Shown here in pieces: positions 10,090 to 22,200 of a stretch of DNA of 64,000 nucleotides; the first letter of the stretch is position 1; the number at the start of each line of letters is the position of its first letter. The position numbers were made by a program, and so were the translations under genes. This stretch comes from Trichomonas vaginalis G3 (Eukaryota; Parabasalia; Trichomonadida; Trichomonadidae), in the NCBI RefSeq assembly GCF_026262505.1, contig NC_067206.1, forward strand, positions 14,008,205 through 14,072,204, written 5' to 3'. The notes under the pieces are model-generated. The model was not told where the DNA came from. It was given only the letters and a program-made list of their open reading frames with translations, and did no database searches.

Positions 10090-11547
10090 ACCTGTTTTAT
10101 TTATTTAATTATTTTATTTATTTTATTTTTCTCCTTGTTGGAGTTTTGTCCGAGTAATGGATAAGATTCCTTTTATTCAAGGAGCTCTTTAAAAATGGCA
10201 GATATGCCGTTTCTTTTAATAACTTTTCGTTTTTTTCAATTTTTTTCAATCGTTACTCATTTTTATACAGAATTTTAAGCAACAAAAGTGCAAGATGTTT
10301 CTTTGTCGCTCGGATAATACCTTCTTCAACAGTTTAACATAAGAATAACCCTATTCCGATTCTCATATTTCTTGAGGTTTGGAGCAACATCTTACAGTTT
10401 TTGACTCCTTGGGAACATATTCGTAAAAGTACATTTTTTGATGAAGAGTTTGCGACAAACTTCTCGAGTTTATTCTTATTAATTTCTCAACCATTAAAGG
10501 TGCACAGAGTTTGATCTTAACAAATCATAAATTCTTTCTAAGCATACAGTTTCTGGGTAAGTTTTAGTTTCTAAGATAAATCAACAATATCTCGTCTAAT
10601 AATAAGTCTTCTTTTGCTTTTTCTTACTTGAATTTTTGATTAATTTAGTATTTGAATGATATTATCCAACTAACCATTGCAATTGTTATGTTTTTGATTT
10701 TTTTTTTTAGATTTTGATATATCAGCACTTAATACTGTGTAGGAAAAGTCATTGACCGCCTCTCAATCTAGATTTTGTGAGTACTTTACTATCTTTTTGT
10801 GCATAATATGAGTTCTATAAAGAGAAAAATCCCTTCAACATTCTCTCTGCACGCATCATATGGAACAATAATCTACGTTACATGATTACCCATAGAAATG
10901 ATTCCTGGTGATTTTGAATTTCAATTTCAAAATGAGACTTTCCACTATTTGTCATAATTAAATATTCCACACACTATAACAAGTGTGAACTTGTTTTCTT
11001 ATCGGATATCTATGGAGTTTCTGTTAAGTTCATTTGACATTTCATCGAAAAATGCATATTCAGAATAATAAGTATCCAATATCATTCAAATAAGCTGATT
11101 CACAACGTCTTCTTCCTCTGTTTTTTCTTCATTATCCAATTCCTTGAGAAATGCATCAATAACCAAAATTTGATTTTCAAGAAACAAAATCTTACTTATT
11201 GGAATGGCTGTTTTAATAATATTCCTTATAGATATGATTATTCATGCTAAAACTGTTCCAAGGGCTTTTTTGCATCTTTCAAATTCGATCAGTTCTGCAT
11301 TCATCCAGAAAGGTACTCAATGAGTAAGATTATTTTGTAAGTGTATGTAGTTTATCTAATAGAAGCACAAAGAAGATTTTTATCAAAATTATTGATTGAA
11401 AACTAACGAAACTGGAAATTTCTAATGTAACATTGTAACAAAATCTTTTTGCATTTTTTCCTGTATAATGAGCGCGCATAAATTCAAAAAAAAAAGTTAA
11501 AATTAATCATTTTTGCATTTTTTAGGAGAGTTCAATCAAAAATTAGT
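10090..11547. other. Non-coding stretch with the second 47-bp repeat
   Basis: About 1.46 kb without a credible frame. The only clear feature is the right copy of the 47-bp direct repeat at 10744-10790. The beginning (10090-10740) belongs to the cassette holding the 157-residue gene; the rest lies downstream of the convergent malate dehydrogenase gene. Confidence 0.5.
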
Positions 11548-12536
11548 TTAAAGGCCAAGAACCTTCCAGGATGTTGCCTTCTCTGTGAAGAGTTCCTTTT
11601 CAGAGGCTTCCATCTTGCCTCTTACCCAATCATTGATGTGGAGTCCTTCAACGACATGGATACCAGCCTTATCGACTGTAACTGGGAATGAGTAGATAAC
11701 ACACTTCTTGATACCGTATGGTTCGTTATCTGGAACTGGGATAGCCATTGAAACCCAATCACCAGCTGGAGTTCCGAAGTACCATGATCTCATATGCTCG
11801 ATAGCAGCATTAGCAGCAGAAGCAGCTGATGAAGCACCGCGCATCTTGATAACTGCACCACCACGAGTTGAAATCTTCTGAACAAACTCGCCCTAGTAGT
11901 ATTCTGGCTTGAGAGCATCAACAACCTTCTTGTTGTCCTTGCCGTATACAGCCTGTGAAACATCTGGGACCTGTGTGTTGGAGTGATTACCCCAAATTGT
12001 AACTTTGTGGATTTCATTTGTTGGAACGCCAAGCTTAGCAGATAATTCGCCAAGCATTCTGTTATGATCAAGGCGTGTCGTAGCGCAGAAGTTCTTAGCA
12101 CCGAGCTTTGGAGCTGAAGCGAGAGCAATGAGAGCGTTTGTGTTAGCTGGGTTACCAACAACAAGAACCTTGACATCCTTCTTAGCGTAGTCAGAAAGAG
12201 CCTTGCCTTGGACTGTGAAGATACCGCCATTCTTGCTGAGAAGATCAGCACGATCCATACCATCCTTACGTGGGAATGCGCCAACGAGGAAGGCGACATC
12301 AACATCCTTGAAGGCCTCTTCAACCTTGTCTGTAGCAACAATACCTGCAACAGCTGGGAAGGCGCAGTCCTGGAGTTCCATTGTGCAGCCTTCAAGAGCC
12401 TTCATACCTTGTGGGATTTCAAGGAGGTGAAGAACAACCTTGCGATCACCGAAGAGGTCACCAGAAGCGATTCTGAATGTGAGAACATAGCCGATTTGAC
12501 CTGCAGCACCTGTAATGAGAACGTGGATGGTTCCAT
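11548..12536 (-). pseudogene. Cytosolic malate dehydrogenase, interrupted
   Basis: The translation matches NAD-dependent malate dehydrogenase of about 330 residues. It has the Rossmann motif GAAGQIGY near the N-terminus, the substrate loop [19 protein letters not shown], and the catalytic histidine in WGNHSN. The loop carries Arg (FPRK) where the T. vaginalis lactate dehydrogenase derived from MDH has Leu, so this reads as MDH. Two defects are visible. The ATG with its Initiator (12536) is one base out of phase with the rest. A TAG also interrupts the frame near 11893-11896, between PEYY and GEFVQK. Codons are biased like tubulin, so decay, if real, is very recent; consensus errors are the alternative. 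The stop overlaps UAAA. Confidence 0.85.
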
Positions 12537-12542
12537 TATTTT

Positions 12543-12549
12543 AAAGTGA
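12543..12549 (-). promoter_or_regulatory. Initiator of the malate dehydrogenase gene
   Basis: On the minus strand TCACTTT lies 6 bases before the ATG at 12536 and matches the trichomonad Initiator. A second TCA (TCACATC) lies a few bases further upstream. The core promoter therefore seems intact although the reading frame is not. Confidence 0.6.
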
Positions 12550-13639
12550 TGTGATTACTTTCCGATTTTCTTCTTATCAAAATATTTGAGAGCATTTAAC
12601 GATGCTTAAGTGATGTGAAATGAAAAGTATTAAAATTTTTATAGTACTAAAGCTTCCAATATATTTTAGCACACTTCGGTTAATTGAATTGCTAAATGTT
12701 CGGACGATACTGGATCTCTTTTCTGAAGATTTCATCGTTTTGAATTTTAATGACATTTTTGAGTGAGATGTATTAGATTACTGTAGAAGAGCGAAATATA
12801 CGGAAAATTATCGAATATTGATTTCTCCAAACAGGTGAATTTTTTGAATAGTCCCGAACCTTAAATACTTGAACACTTATAAAAATGCTTTTAAGTGGAT
12901 TAAGTCACTCAACCTACAACATCCTTTTATTCCTTATTTGAACGTTTGGATTGCATTAAAATTATATTATCAAATCAAACCTAGTGATGCGAGGAAAGGG
13001 AACCTATTTAATTTAGACATCGAACTCGTCCACTGTCATTCGTCTTGACCAGAATTTGTAGATAGTTAGCTTATGTTGATAAATTACCAGCCAAATGAAC
13101 AAAGAGTCTTTGATAATAGGTCAATTAAAGCTAAATGCGTCTGGTTTATAAAAAAGGTGAAATTTTGATCTCTCATGATTATATGGGGCAAAGTTCTAAT
13201 ACTTATCTTCATTTTCATTTATAAATGTATGATTTTTTTAAAAGATTCCATTTTTTTCTTTATCCGTAAAGATTAATAAGATTTTAAATGGACAAAATGC
13301 TATTATTTTTGATATATTTGATATTTGTACGTATGTATTAAAAATTTAGTTTATATTCTCAAATATTATTTCAATTAGGAACTATTTTAGAAAAATCAGG
13401 ACATATCCCAAATTCACACTTTTAAAATATTATCTTTTGTCGAATCAACTGATGAGATATGTTAATTGAATGAGTTCCCTCCATCAGCTTTTCGCCAATG
13501 AAGCTATTAAATCCACTATCATTACTTACCATCCATACTTCAAATGTCTTAGATAAAGCTCCAACGATTTCTCCAAAACTTCAGTGTCTAAAATCTGTCT
13601 GAATTGAATTTGAAAAGATTTTTATTGAATTTGTAGAAA
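12550..13639. other. Divergent intergenic region, MDH / carrier
   Basis: About 1.1 kb of AT-rich sequence between two divergently transcribed genes. It must hold both upstream regions. No frame, repeat or RNA gene is recognisable. Confidence 0.45.
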
Positions 13640-14488
13640 ATGAAAATCAAGTTTTCCTTTGGACAAAAACAGAAAAAAGATAATTTATCACCTGTTCAGA
13701 TGCTAGTTAGTGGATTCTTCGGTGTTATTGGCCCTAAATGTCTAATAGCTCCGCTTGATACAATTCGAGTTTCAAAAATTCTTCATGGTAATCAGGGAAA
13801 TTCTATTTTATGGGACGAAATCCGTACGCAAGGATTTCCACGTCTTTTTAGTGGAATTGCATGCGATGTAATTCGAATTCCAAACCAAACAATTTTCAGA
13901 TACCTTCTATTCGATGAATTGAGAGCATATATGAATTCAGGAGTAGCTGATATGATTGCAGCAACAGCAGCATCTATTACATTTCATCCTATCGACGTAA
14001 TTCATACATTAATGGTTTCTGATCCCGTTAAATACCCAACAGTTTCTAAAACTGCGTCATTGGTTTGGCAAAGAGATGGAATCAAAGGATTTTTATGTGG
14101 GTTGCATCCAACTTTGATTGGATATTTACCATATCGAGGTGTTTCTTTATCTTCACAGTTCTTACTTCGAAAGTTTCCGATTAAAAAATCTCCAGTTTCA
14201 GACTTCCTTATTCATGGCACAGTCTTAACTTGTGCTCAGTTTGCAACTTATCCATTTGATTTAGCAAGAAAGAGGATGATTGCTGACGAATCAGTACATG
14301 GCATGAACTACATAGATGTTATCAAAGATACTTACAAGAAACGAGGCTTCACAGGAGTTTATTCAGGATTTGGTGTTACAATGGCAAGAATCTATGCATT
14401 TACATACTTACAACATAAATGCACTAGTCTGGCACAATCATTCTTATACAATTTCAATTATTTGCTAAGAAAACACAAATTTGATTAA
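13640..14488 (+). CDS. Mitochondrial carrier family protein (hydrogenosomal membrane)
   Basis: 282 residues, close to the 300-residue length of the family, with the expected three repeats. Each repeat shows the Px[DE]xx[RK]-type signature: PLDTIRVSK at residues 38-46, HPIDVIHTL near 113 and YPFDLARKRM near 197; the second repeat is degenerate (His where Arg/Lys is usual). Glycine-rich helix-turn motifs such as GFTGVYSGFG follow. Trichomonads have hydrogenosomes rather than mitochondria, so this carrier most likely sits in the hydrogenosomal inner membrane and exchanges metabolites such as adenine nucleotides; the substrate cannot be told from sequence alone. The stop overlaps UAAA. Confidence 0.85.
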   Translation: MKIKFSFGQKQKKDNLSPVQMLVSGFFGVIGPKCLIAPLDTIRVSKILHGNQGNSILWDEIRTQGFPRLFSGIACDVIRIPNQTIFRYLLFDELRAYMNSGVADMIAATAASITFHPIDVIHTLMVSDPVKYPTVSKTASLVWQRDGIKGFLCGLHPTLIGYLPYRGVSLSSQFLLRKFPIKKSPVSDFLIHGTVLTCAQFATYPFDLARKRMIADESVHGMNYIDVIKDTYKKRGFTGVYSGFGVTMARIYAFTYLQHKCTSLAQSFLYNFNYLLRKHKFD

Positions 14489-15156
14489 ATTTTGACGGGA
14501 TTATATAAAGTAACACAAAATCTAAATAGAAGCATACCATAAAGATTGTAAGACTCCATGTGATTTAGAATAAATATTTCAAATTTTGAAAAAAAATATT
14601 AAAAATTCAAATTGTCATCAAAATAACCAAAACATACTTCATCTTAGATATCTTTCTTTTTCAAAGACGATTATCTATCTCTGTAAGCCTGTATCTCAAC
14701 TAATTAATTTCTTTGATAAAAGTTTCTCGGCTCATTGTTTGAGCTATGAGCACATTGCATCCTGAAAATAAAGTAAATCTCAGAATGAGAAGTAATATCT
14801 ATCTCGAAGAAGTATTCAAGTTGATGATGCAAAATGTTTGAGCTATATACTAAGTAACATACTCTACATTCTTTCAAAATTAACATATGAATACTCATAT
14901 TTTGTTGTCTCCTCTACATTTTAATTTCCATGAACTGATTTGAAATATCTTATTTTCTTCATATAGATATCAATAGATTCATGAGACAACAACATATGAT
15001 GTGAATTATTACTATGATAATCCATATTCAAAGAATTTGAATTCTAATTTTCATCAGAAGACATTTTTTGAGAGACAAATTTATTAATCTATATATAGGG
15101 ATCATATTTCATTTGTTAAAATATAATATTCAAAAAAGTCTGTTATTTCAAATTCA
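14489..15156. other. Intergenic stretch
   Basis: About 670 AT-rich bases between two genes of the same strand; nothing recognisable beyond short chance frames. Confidence 0.4.
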
Positions 15157-15792
15157 ATGGATAAAAACACACTTCGTGCAAATAAACAAAGGGCGCAAAT
15201 ACAAGATCAACTTCGTGCTGCATTAAGAGGCACAGTAGGTGTAGATGAACCAGTGCAGCATCCTTTTATTACTGCATATCAAACTCTTGAACGTGAGCTT
15301 GAGTTCATTGCTCCATTTCAGTCATCAAATATGTTTGCTTCAGTGAAGGATGTTTACGATGCATCAATTGCATTAAAAGAAAAAGCAGCAAATTGGTTTT
15401 ATGATGATAAAGTTACTCCAGAAGGAGAGCAAAATCTTGCACTCCTTCAGTTTCATGGTAACATATTAAAAATACATCGAGTTTTACTGTCTAGAACTGT
15501 CGAAGGAACTTCTTTAATTCAACCAGCTCCAGCAACACTTCAGAAGCAAGTTGAAAAGACATACGAAGCATTAAACCAACTTAATGCCGTTATGACACAA
15601 GTATCACAGATTCCTAAAGCTCCAGCAACAAGAACAATCAAACAAAAATCTGCTCGACCCATTGTTGCAAGAAAAGTCGAAGAACAAGAAGATCCTCTCG
15701 ATTTGCCATTGCGTATTTCACCATTTATTACAGAAGGATCCAAGAAATCAACTGTTGTCATGGATGGTGTCACTTGGCCTCGTTATGTTTAA
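15157..15792 (+). CDS. Unknown protein, 211 aa
   Basis: I do not recognise this protein. It begins MDKNTLRANKQRAQIQDQLR and is mostly helical by composition. Residues 45-150 look like an all-alpha bundle (ERELEFIAPF, SIALKEKAANWFYDD, LQKQVEKTYEALNQLN). A basic linker (RTIKQKSARPIVARK) and an acidic patch (EEQEDPLDL) precede a tail ending MDGVTWPRYV. There is no signal peptide, membrane segment or catalytic motif. The frame is clean and single, flanked by non-coding DNA, so it is a credible gene. It may be a lineage-specific or highly diverged component of a conserved complex. Confidence 0.75.
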   Translation: MDKNTLRANKQRAQIQDQLRAALRGTVGVDEPVQHPFITAYQTLERELEFIAPFQSSNMFASVKDVYDASIALKEKAANWFYDDKVTPEGEQNLALLQFHGNILKIHRVLLSRTVEGTSLIQPAPATLQKQVEKTYEALNQLNAVMTQVSQIPKAPATRTIKQKSARPIVARKVEEQEDPLDLPLRISPFITEGSKKSTVVMDGVTWPRYV

Positions 15793-17135
15793 TTCATCAT
15801 CATGTTTGATACAATCATGAATTGATTTGATCATTCTAGAAAGATTGAGTTTAATATTTTATTCAATTTTTGTTTCTTCTTTGTTAAAATTGTTTGTATA
15901 TTTTCTATAATTTGTTCTCAAATAATATGCCTCATTTGATCAGGCCTACAGTATTTATATTAATTATAAATAAAGGTAACTAAACTCCTTTCGCCGATCC
16001 GATTTGCTCCATATTTAAAATATAGCTTGCATATGTAGAAGAAAAGCTAATTTTGAAGTACGCCCGAAATCCACCAACAGGATTTCGAGCTACTAAAAAG
16101 GTACTTTTAAATGTGATTTTTTTTATAAAAAATTAAATTTATTTTAAGATCAGACTAAAAACTAATTTTATGGAAAATCTATATCGACAAATTTATTATT
16201 TATTGGGTATATAGATTTTTTGATTATGGCGATTATGTCTGATATGCTTCCAATAAGCCAAAACACATTTCATACTGATTTCTATAAAAGGTATCTTTAT
16301 TATAGAAGTGTAAGCTATATATGTTTGTTTTTTTATTATAACAAATTCAAAATTCTCTTATAAGGACTAGATGAAATCTGTATTATTAAATCATTAGCTA
16401 AATGAAGGTTCAAATAGAAAGTAAATATCAATTTATATGATACTGAAACCAAATAGTTCTTTTAATAAAAGATAACACGCTGAAAATTATTGAGTATTTG
16501 CAAATCTCAAAAATCTATTGGTGAATTTGGCTCAACTTTTAAAATTATAACATCCATATCAAATCATAAAAGCAGACAAAAATTAAAGCCAAACCTATCG
16601 GCCAATTTTTTTTTGATATTTTGATTTTTGAGGTATACTTTTAAAAGTGGATTTAAAGCACTTATGAAAAAACATTAACTTCTGTCGTTATGATTATTGA
16701 TTTAGACAATAATGATTTTAATCTTTGATTATCAAAACACTAAAGTCATCTTTTTAACATTTGCTTGGTAGTATTAACTCAAGTCTAAAGTACTATTTTA
16801 TGTGGCACTCTTAGAATTTTTGTATTCATTGTACACGCTGAAATAGTACCATTAAAGTTATGGCGGACTTTCAAAAAATAGTTTGGTCACCTTTTTATAA
16901 ATTACGAATTGGAAAAGAGTTATTAAGATTTGAACATGAAAATGAGCAAACTAAGAAAATATCATATGTGGATCAGAGATGAACATCAGAAACATCAAAA
17001 ATTATCTGGTCAGATCCCCAAATAGCATTTTCATTGAATTGGTTTAAAAACCTTGATCTTGATATATTCTAAGTTCAATTTATCCAATCAGTTTATTTTC
17101 AAATATTTTCTTTTCGTTTCTGTAAAAATTAAAAA
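15793..17135. other. Intergenic stretch, 1.3 kb
   Basis: AT-rich with no frame of note. A short inverted repeat CGAAATCC/GGATTTCG lies near 16068-16088. No transposon ends or RNA genes were recognised. Confidence 0.4.
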
Positions 17136-18761
17136 ATGTTTTTGCTTCTTCTTTTTTCGATTGCTAAGGCCGCATTAGTCAGAGGACAAGATCATTATGC
17201 AATTTTAGGTGTAACAAGGAAAGCTACTAAGTCAGATATCATCAAAGCTTATCGTGGTTTAGTAAAAAAATATCATCCCGATAGAAATAAAGCAGAAAAC
17301 GCTCAAGCACTATGGATCAAAATCAACGATGCATATGAAATACTTAGCGATCCAAAAGCACGTAGATTATATGATGAAAAAGGTTTAGTTGATGAAACAA
17401 TGGACAATGCTCCAAAGAAAGATCACAGCGTTGACGTTGCCAGGCAGATCATTAACAGAGAAATGACATCACGCTCTACAAACAAGAATTACGGCGAATT
17501 TGACAGACGAGAACAAGTTGATGTTGTTATTGAGATGACTGATCAGAATTTCCAATTCAAAACATCAGATGGAAGGCCATGGGTTATCCTTGTGTATCAG
17601 CACTACTACGATTACCAATCAAATAAGCCATTTTTGGAAGATTTATTCCAAAAAACAGGACTTCTCTTTGGAATTGCGAGAATGCAAATATCTCAATCAC
17701 CTAAGATCGTAGAGAAGTTTGGTATCAGATATTCACCACAACTCGTTGTCTATGACTCAAAAACAAATAATCACTTTTTATTCAATGGAGAAATGAAGTT
17801 AGGCAAAGTCATCAACTTTGCCACACGTAAATTCGGCGCAGATGTTACAGTAGTCCATTCAGATGAAGAAATGCTGAAGTGGAGAAAACAAAATCTCGAT
17901 AAATTACATATCATTCTATTTTCTGACCTCAAAGATGTACCAAATTCATTTTTACTTGCAGCAGCCTTCCTTAAATACAATTGCGTGTTCGCATTCGCTT
18001 CAATTAACAAAGATACAATTCCGAAATTCCCTCGCGCTTTAGGTTCGACTTCCATGGAAGATCTACCGACATTCGTATTCTACAGGATGGCTAACCCGCA
18101 GGATGATACCTTCGGCGGACCCGTAATTCCTATTGTTGCCCCTATGGACCTTGATTCTGGTTGTTTGGCCGCACTCGCCCGTCACTTTTCTTTTCCAGTT
18201 TTTTCAGAAGTCAACAGCGGAAACTATAATAGATTGTGTTCAGGAAGATGCATACTGTTCTGCGAAGGCCGTGAAATAGCCGAGGATATAAAGATTGGCG
18301 CAAATGCAATGAATATTGAAACAGGAACAATTAATTTGACATTGGAACCAGAATTTAAAGAGAAATTTGATTTAGAACCAGGAGATTTCGTGTTCATTAA
18401 ACCAAAAGAGAATAAATACGCAAGATGGAGAGAAATAACAACATGGAAAGAGTTTAGAACAAATATTGAGTTTGCAAACAAAGGTTTGTTGACTTTGAAT
18501 TCTACAGATAGTATTCCTAAGATTCAGAGACCTCCTCCAAAGATAGAAACACCAAAGACAAAGAAGATTGAAGAAATAGAACGTGCTGTGAAGAATTCCC
18601 TTTTGGATGTGTTAGTTAAATTTAATTCAATTATCAAATCTCTTCCTCCTATTGCTGTTCTCGGTGGACTTGCACTTGTTCTCGTTTTATTTGGCGAAAT
18701 GATTTCAAGGTGCTTGTCACCAAAGGTAGAAACACCGAAACACGACAAGAAATGGGACTAA
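17136..18761 (+). CDS. ER membrane DnaJ protein with thioredoxin-like domain
   Basis: 541 residues. An N-terminal signal peptide (MFLLLLFSIAKAA) precedes a J domain (about residues 19-82) with the HPD motif at 47-49 (KKYHPDRN). A thioredoxin-fold-like region follows (about 120-270; WVILVYQHYYDYQSNKPFLEDL, then a SPQLVVY stretch) but has no CxxC, so redox activity is not expected. A membrane segment (about 503-523, AVLGGLALVLVLFG) is followed by a short basic tail ending KKWD, which fits a KKxx ER-retrieval signal. The layout is like animal DNAJC16 (J domain, thioredoxin-like region, C-terminal anchor). Expected role: recruiting the lumenal Hsp70 to clients. UAAA overlaps the stop. Confidence 0.85.
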   Translation: MFLLLLFSIAKAALVRGQDHYAILGVTRKATKSDIIKAYRGLVKKYHPDRNKAENAQALWIKINDAYEILSDPKARRLYDEKGLVDETMDNAPKKDHSVDVARQIINREMTSRSTNKNYGEFDRREQVDVVIEMTDQNFQFKTSDGRPWVILVYQHYYDYQSNKPFLEDLFQKTGLLFGIARMQISQSPKIVEKFGIRYSPQLVVYDSKTNNHFLFNGEMKLGKVINFATRKFGADVTVVHSDEEMLKWRKQNLDKLHIILFSDLKDVPNSFLLAAAFLKYNCVFAFASINKDTIPKFPRALGSTSMEDLPTFVFYRMANPQDDTFGGPVIPIVAPMDLDSGCLAALARHFSFPVFSEVNSGNYNRLCSGRCILFCEGREIAEDIKIGANAMNIETGTINLTLEPEFKEKFDLEPGDFVFIKPKENKYARWREITTWKEFRTNIEFANKGLLTLNSTDSIPKIQRPPPKIETPKTKKIEEIERAVKNSLLDVLVKFNSIIKSLPPIAVLGGLALVLVLFGEMISRCLSPKVETPKHDKKWD

Positions 18762-19277
18762 AAATTTGTGTTGTTTGATATATAAATGACAACTTTTTTA
18801 TTTAATTTACACCCATCTGACACCAAATCAATTTTCAATTTTCTAGTTTCACTTCATCTTTTCTAATTTGATGTGCTTTATTAGAAAAAGATAATATGTC
18901 AGTGTACAATTATGTGAATCAGACTTTTTTTATCTGCGTCAATCGGAAACAGAATGTCTGATCCATTTATCCATTTAAGAGAAGTCATTCACTTTTTTAT
19001 TGGAATTTTTTTTGCATATACTTGAGATAGATTTGAATGAAAACAGATCTGGCACAATCTTCGAATGCAATTTAATCTTTTTCATTAATATTTGCATTAA
19101 GTGAAAGAAAATACGTTATGTGATGGAATATTTAGTATACTCTAACTACCAAAAGTGATTCAGAAAAATATCAATTCTATCATAGACAAACTAATCATGT
19201 GATACATTAAATATAATAAACATTTAATATATATTTAAAAACAAAAAATAAAACAACAGAATAAATATAAATATAAA
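18762..19277. other. Convergent intergenic region
   Basis: About 515 AT-rich bases between the DnaJ gene and the convergent cyclase-like gene; no further feature seen. Confidence 0.4.
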
Positions 19278-22200
19278 TCAATTCATTGGGATGACTAATT
19301 CAGGCATTATTCCTGTTAAATTGTTCTGTTCTAAGACTCTCTTTCTGATCATTATTTTGTTCGATTGAGCGACTTTAATCATGTCCAAAGCATCAGTGAT
19401 TGCAGATCCCCAGACATCCAAGAAAGGATGTTCCTTTCCTGGAATTCCTATTATAACATTTCCAAATCCAACAGCCGAGCATGGATTGACTTCAACATTC
19501 TTTGACATTGAAACTTTTCCTGCTTCATCAAACATTTGTCTCAAAACTAAAATAATTTTGTGGACAATGTAAGGAGTGAATTCCATTTCGTGGCTGAAAT
19601 CAGTTCCGAAACAATACATTGATGCATGAGTTCTGTAGTACTTAAACACCTTTGATTGAGAAATAATAACATCAAATCTTCTGAAAACTTGATCAATAAT
19701 TTGTGGACTTTTTTCTCCAAAATCGGTTTTGACACGAACGATAGCGATTATTCCAGATTTTGTTTCATTAATAGGGAAAACCGCAACCACTTTTTTTAAT
19801 CACGATTTAAATATATAAATCGCGATTTTTTAGAAAAATCGCGACTTTTTTAAAATCGCGTTTTTTAATGAATTGCGATTTTATTGTGGTCGCGATTTTT
19901 CTAAAAAATCGCGATTTTTATGGAAAATTGTGATCAAAATTAAACGCAATTTTCTTTATCAATCGCGAACATAGAACAAATCGGAACCATGATTTTGGAC
20001 CTCATTAAGCGAAAAGGTCGCAATTAAATTCAATAACAAAGCAATTCACAAAGATTTTTTGAATCTAGAATGGCTGTTTATCCATTTTAGACTGCTCACA
20101 ATATGGTTTTTCTGCATACTTGCCGAAATCAGAGATCTAAAATCAAACAATCTCGATAACAAATACCTCAATCCCACTTTACTGGTCAAAATTCTTGAAG
20201 TCTTACTTTACTGCACTAATTAATCATAATTTACCTTTAACTAAAAAATATTACATAAATCTAACAAAAAAACCTTTAGCAATAAAAATACATTTGCTCA
20301 AGCCTATCGGCAACTCAAATCTAAAAAACTTTTTATAACATTCTTATTACAATTTTTATTTTATTCTTATATTTATATTTTTTAGTTCACTTTTTAAATA
20401 ATGATCTTTAGATTGAACCAATAACGCGATTTTCCATATAAATCGCGATTTTTTAGAAAAATCGCGACCACAATAAAATCGCAATTCATTAAAAAACGCG
20501 ATTTTAAAAAAGTCGCGATTTTTCTAAAAAATCGCGATTTATATATTTAAATCGTGATTAAAAAAAGTGGTTGCGGTTTTCCCTAATAATATTTGATCTT
20601 TTGAGGTCATTAAGATTGAAATCCTTCATGATCCATTCATTCCTTATAGTTATTGGCAACTTCCTGTATTTAGACAAGAAGTTTGAATAATTAGAAAGTT
20701 CTGCTTCAGGTGTAAAAATGAGAATTAATTGTGAAAAGTGTTTTTGAGTTGTGTAAATTGGGAAAATTGACAATTCATAGTTAATTTTCATATCTTTTTC
20801 TTTGTTCGACAAAATATGGTCGGAAACAGAATTAATTAATCCCAAAATCTTATATGTTCTTATTGTATGGAATTCTCTATAAGCAAACTCATTAATTAAC
20901 TGTCCAATCTTCTTATTCGTTCCTTCTTCGATGAAACCATCTTTTAATATTTCAAAAAGACTCAAATTATCTTTAAACTCCTTTGAAATGAAGAAAATAC
21001 GCTGTGCTTCATCATTATAATACAATAACTTAAGCTCGCAATCAATAATCATTACAGGTGTCATCATTTTATCACAAAATTCTTTTGTAAAGCTTTCAAT
21101 CTTTTTCTCTTCATTTTTAGAAGTCAAATCAAAAGAAGATTCAATTATATCATTAATCACGTAGTTTCCATTGAGCATCTTAGCATTTGACAATGTTAAA
21201 CTAAGTACAAAATAAGGAATATCGAAATGTTTTTGCAAATTAAAAATATAAACAATATAAAAGATAATTGAATTCAAGAAAATGAAGTGAAGTGAATAAT
21301 AAATAATTGGCATATTAAAAATGTTTCCATTTGAACTTGTCAATATTTCTTGAGCAGTTTCATTGATAAGATCTGTTAACTTAGAATAGAATGTTCGGAA
21401 AATTAATTTCCTTGTTTCATTTGATAATGTTTCTTCTGTATAATCAGAAGAATTCAAAATATTTTCCAACAATTTCAAATAAATTGAACTTTCTTGTTCA
21501 ATCAAAGTTGTCGAATCCGAAAAAATTTGGTAATATTTCGAATAACATAATTTGCATAATGTTTTTGATTTTCCAAACCTTGTTTCAGAGATATTCGATA
21601 TCATATATAAAGTATCATTAATTAAATCAAGTGTTTCTGATGCTGGAATACATCTTGTTTCATAAATATCCAAAATTGAATGAATACACAATTTTGAAAG
21701 TTTCAATTCAAATTCAACTAAATAACCATAGCATTCTATTCTCGAATTCTGTGTCTGTATGTAACAGTCCGTACTAGAATAAATAAAAACAATGACAATA
21801 ACTGAAAAAACAAATAAAATAATGGTTGGCAAATACAAAAGTGTCAAAAATGGCATATAAACCAATTTTCCAATTGTTTCGTCATTTTTCTTTTCCAAGA
21901 CAAACTGGTTTTCTATTTCTACGGAGCTTTCACTTACTTTCTTATAGAAATTTTTGAGATTGATAAGAAAACTTTTTGACACTTTTTTCAATTCAAAATA
22001 AAACGAATTTTCTCTTTTTCTTCCAATGTGAAACAGCAAAATGACAATGGAGAAAGAAACGAAATAACAACTAATATAAATCAAAACAATTGTTGAGAAA
22101 TGATACTTCATCATTATTAAATTAATATCAGCAGCTTTTCCTAAAACATCAGAAAACATCATATTAAAATTATTCAATCCAGAAATGTAGTTACAATACA

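Noticed and set aside
21391-21621. Plus-strand frames within the cyclase-like gene (also 23230-23496)
   Set aside because: Antisense shadows of the minus-strand coding sequence.
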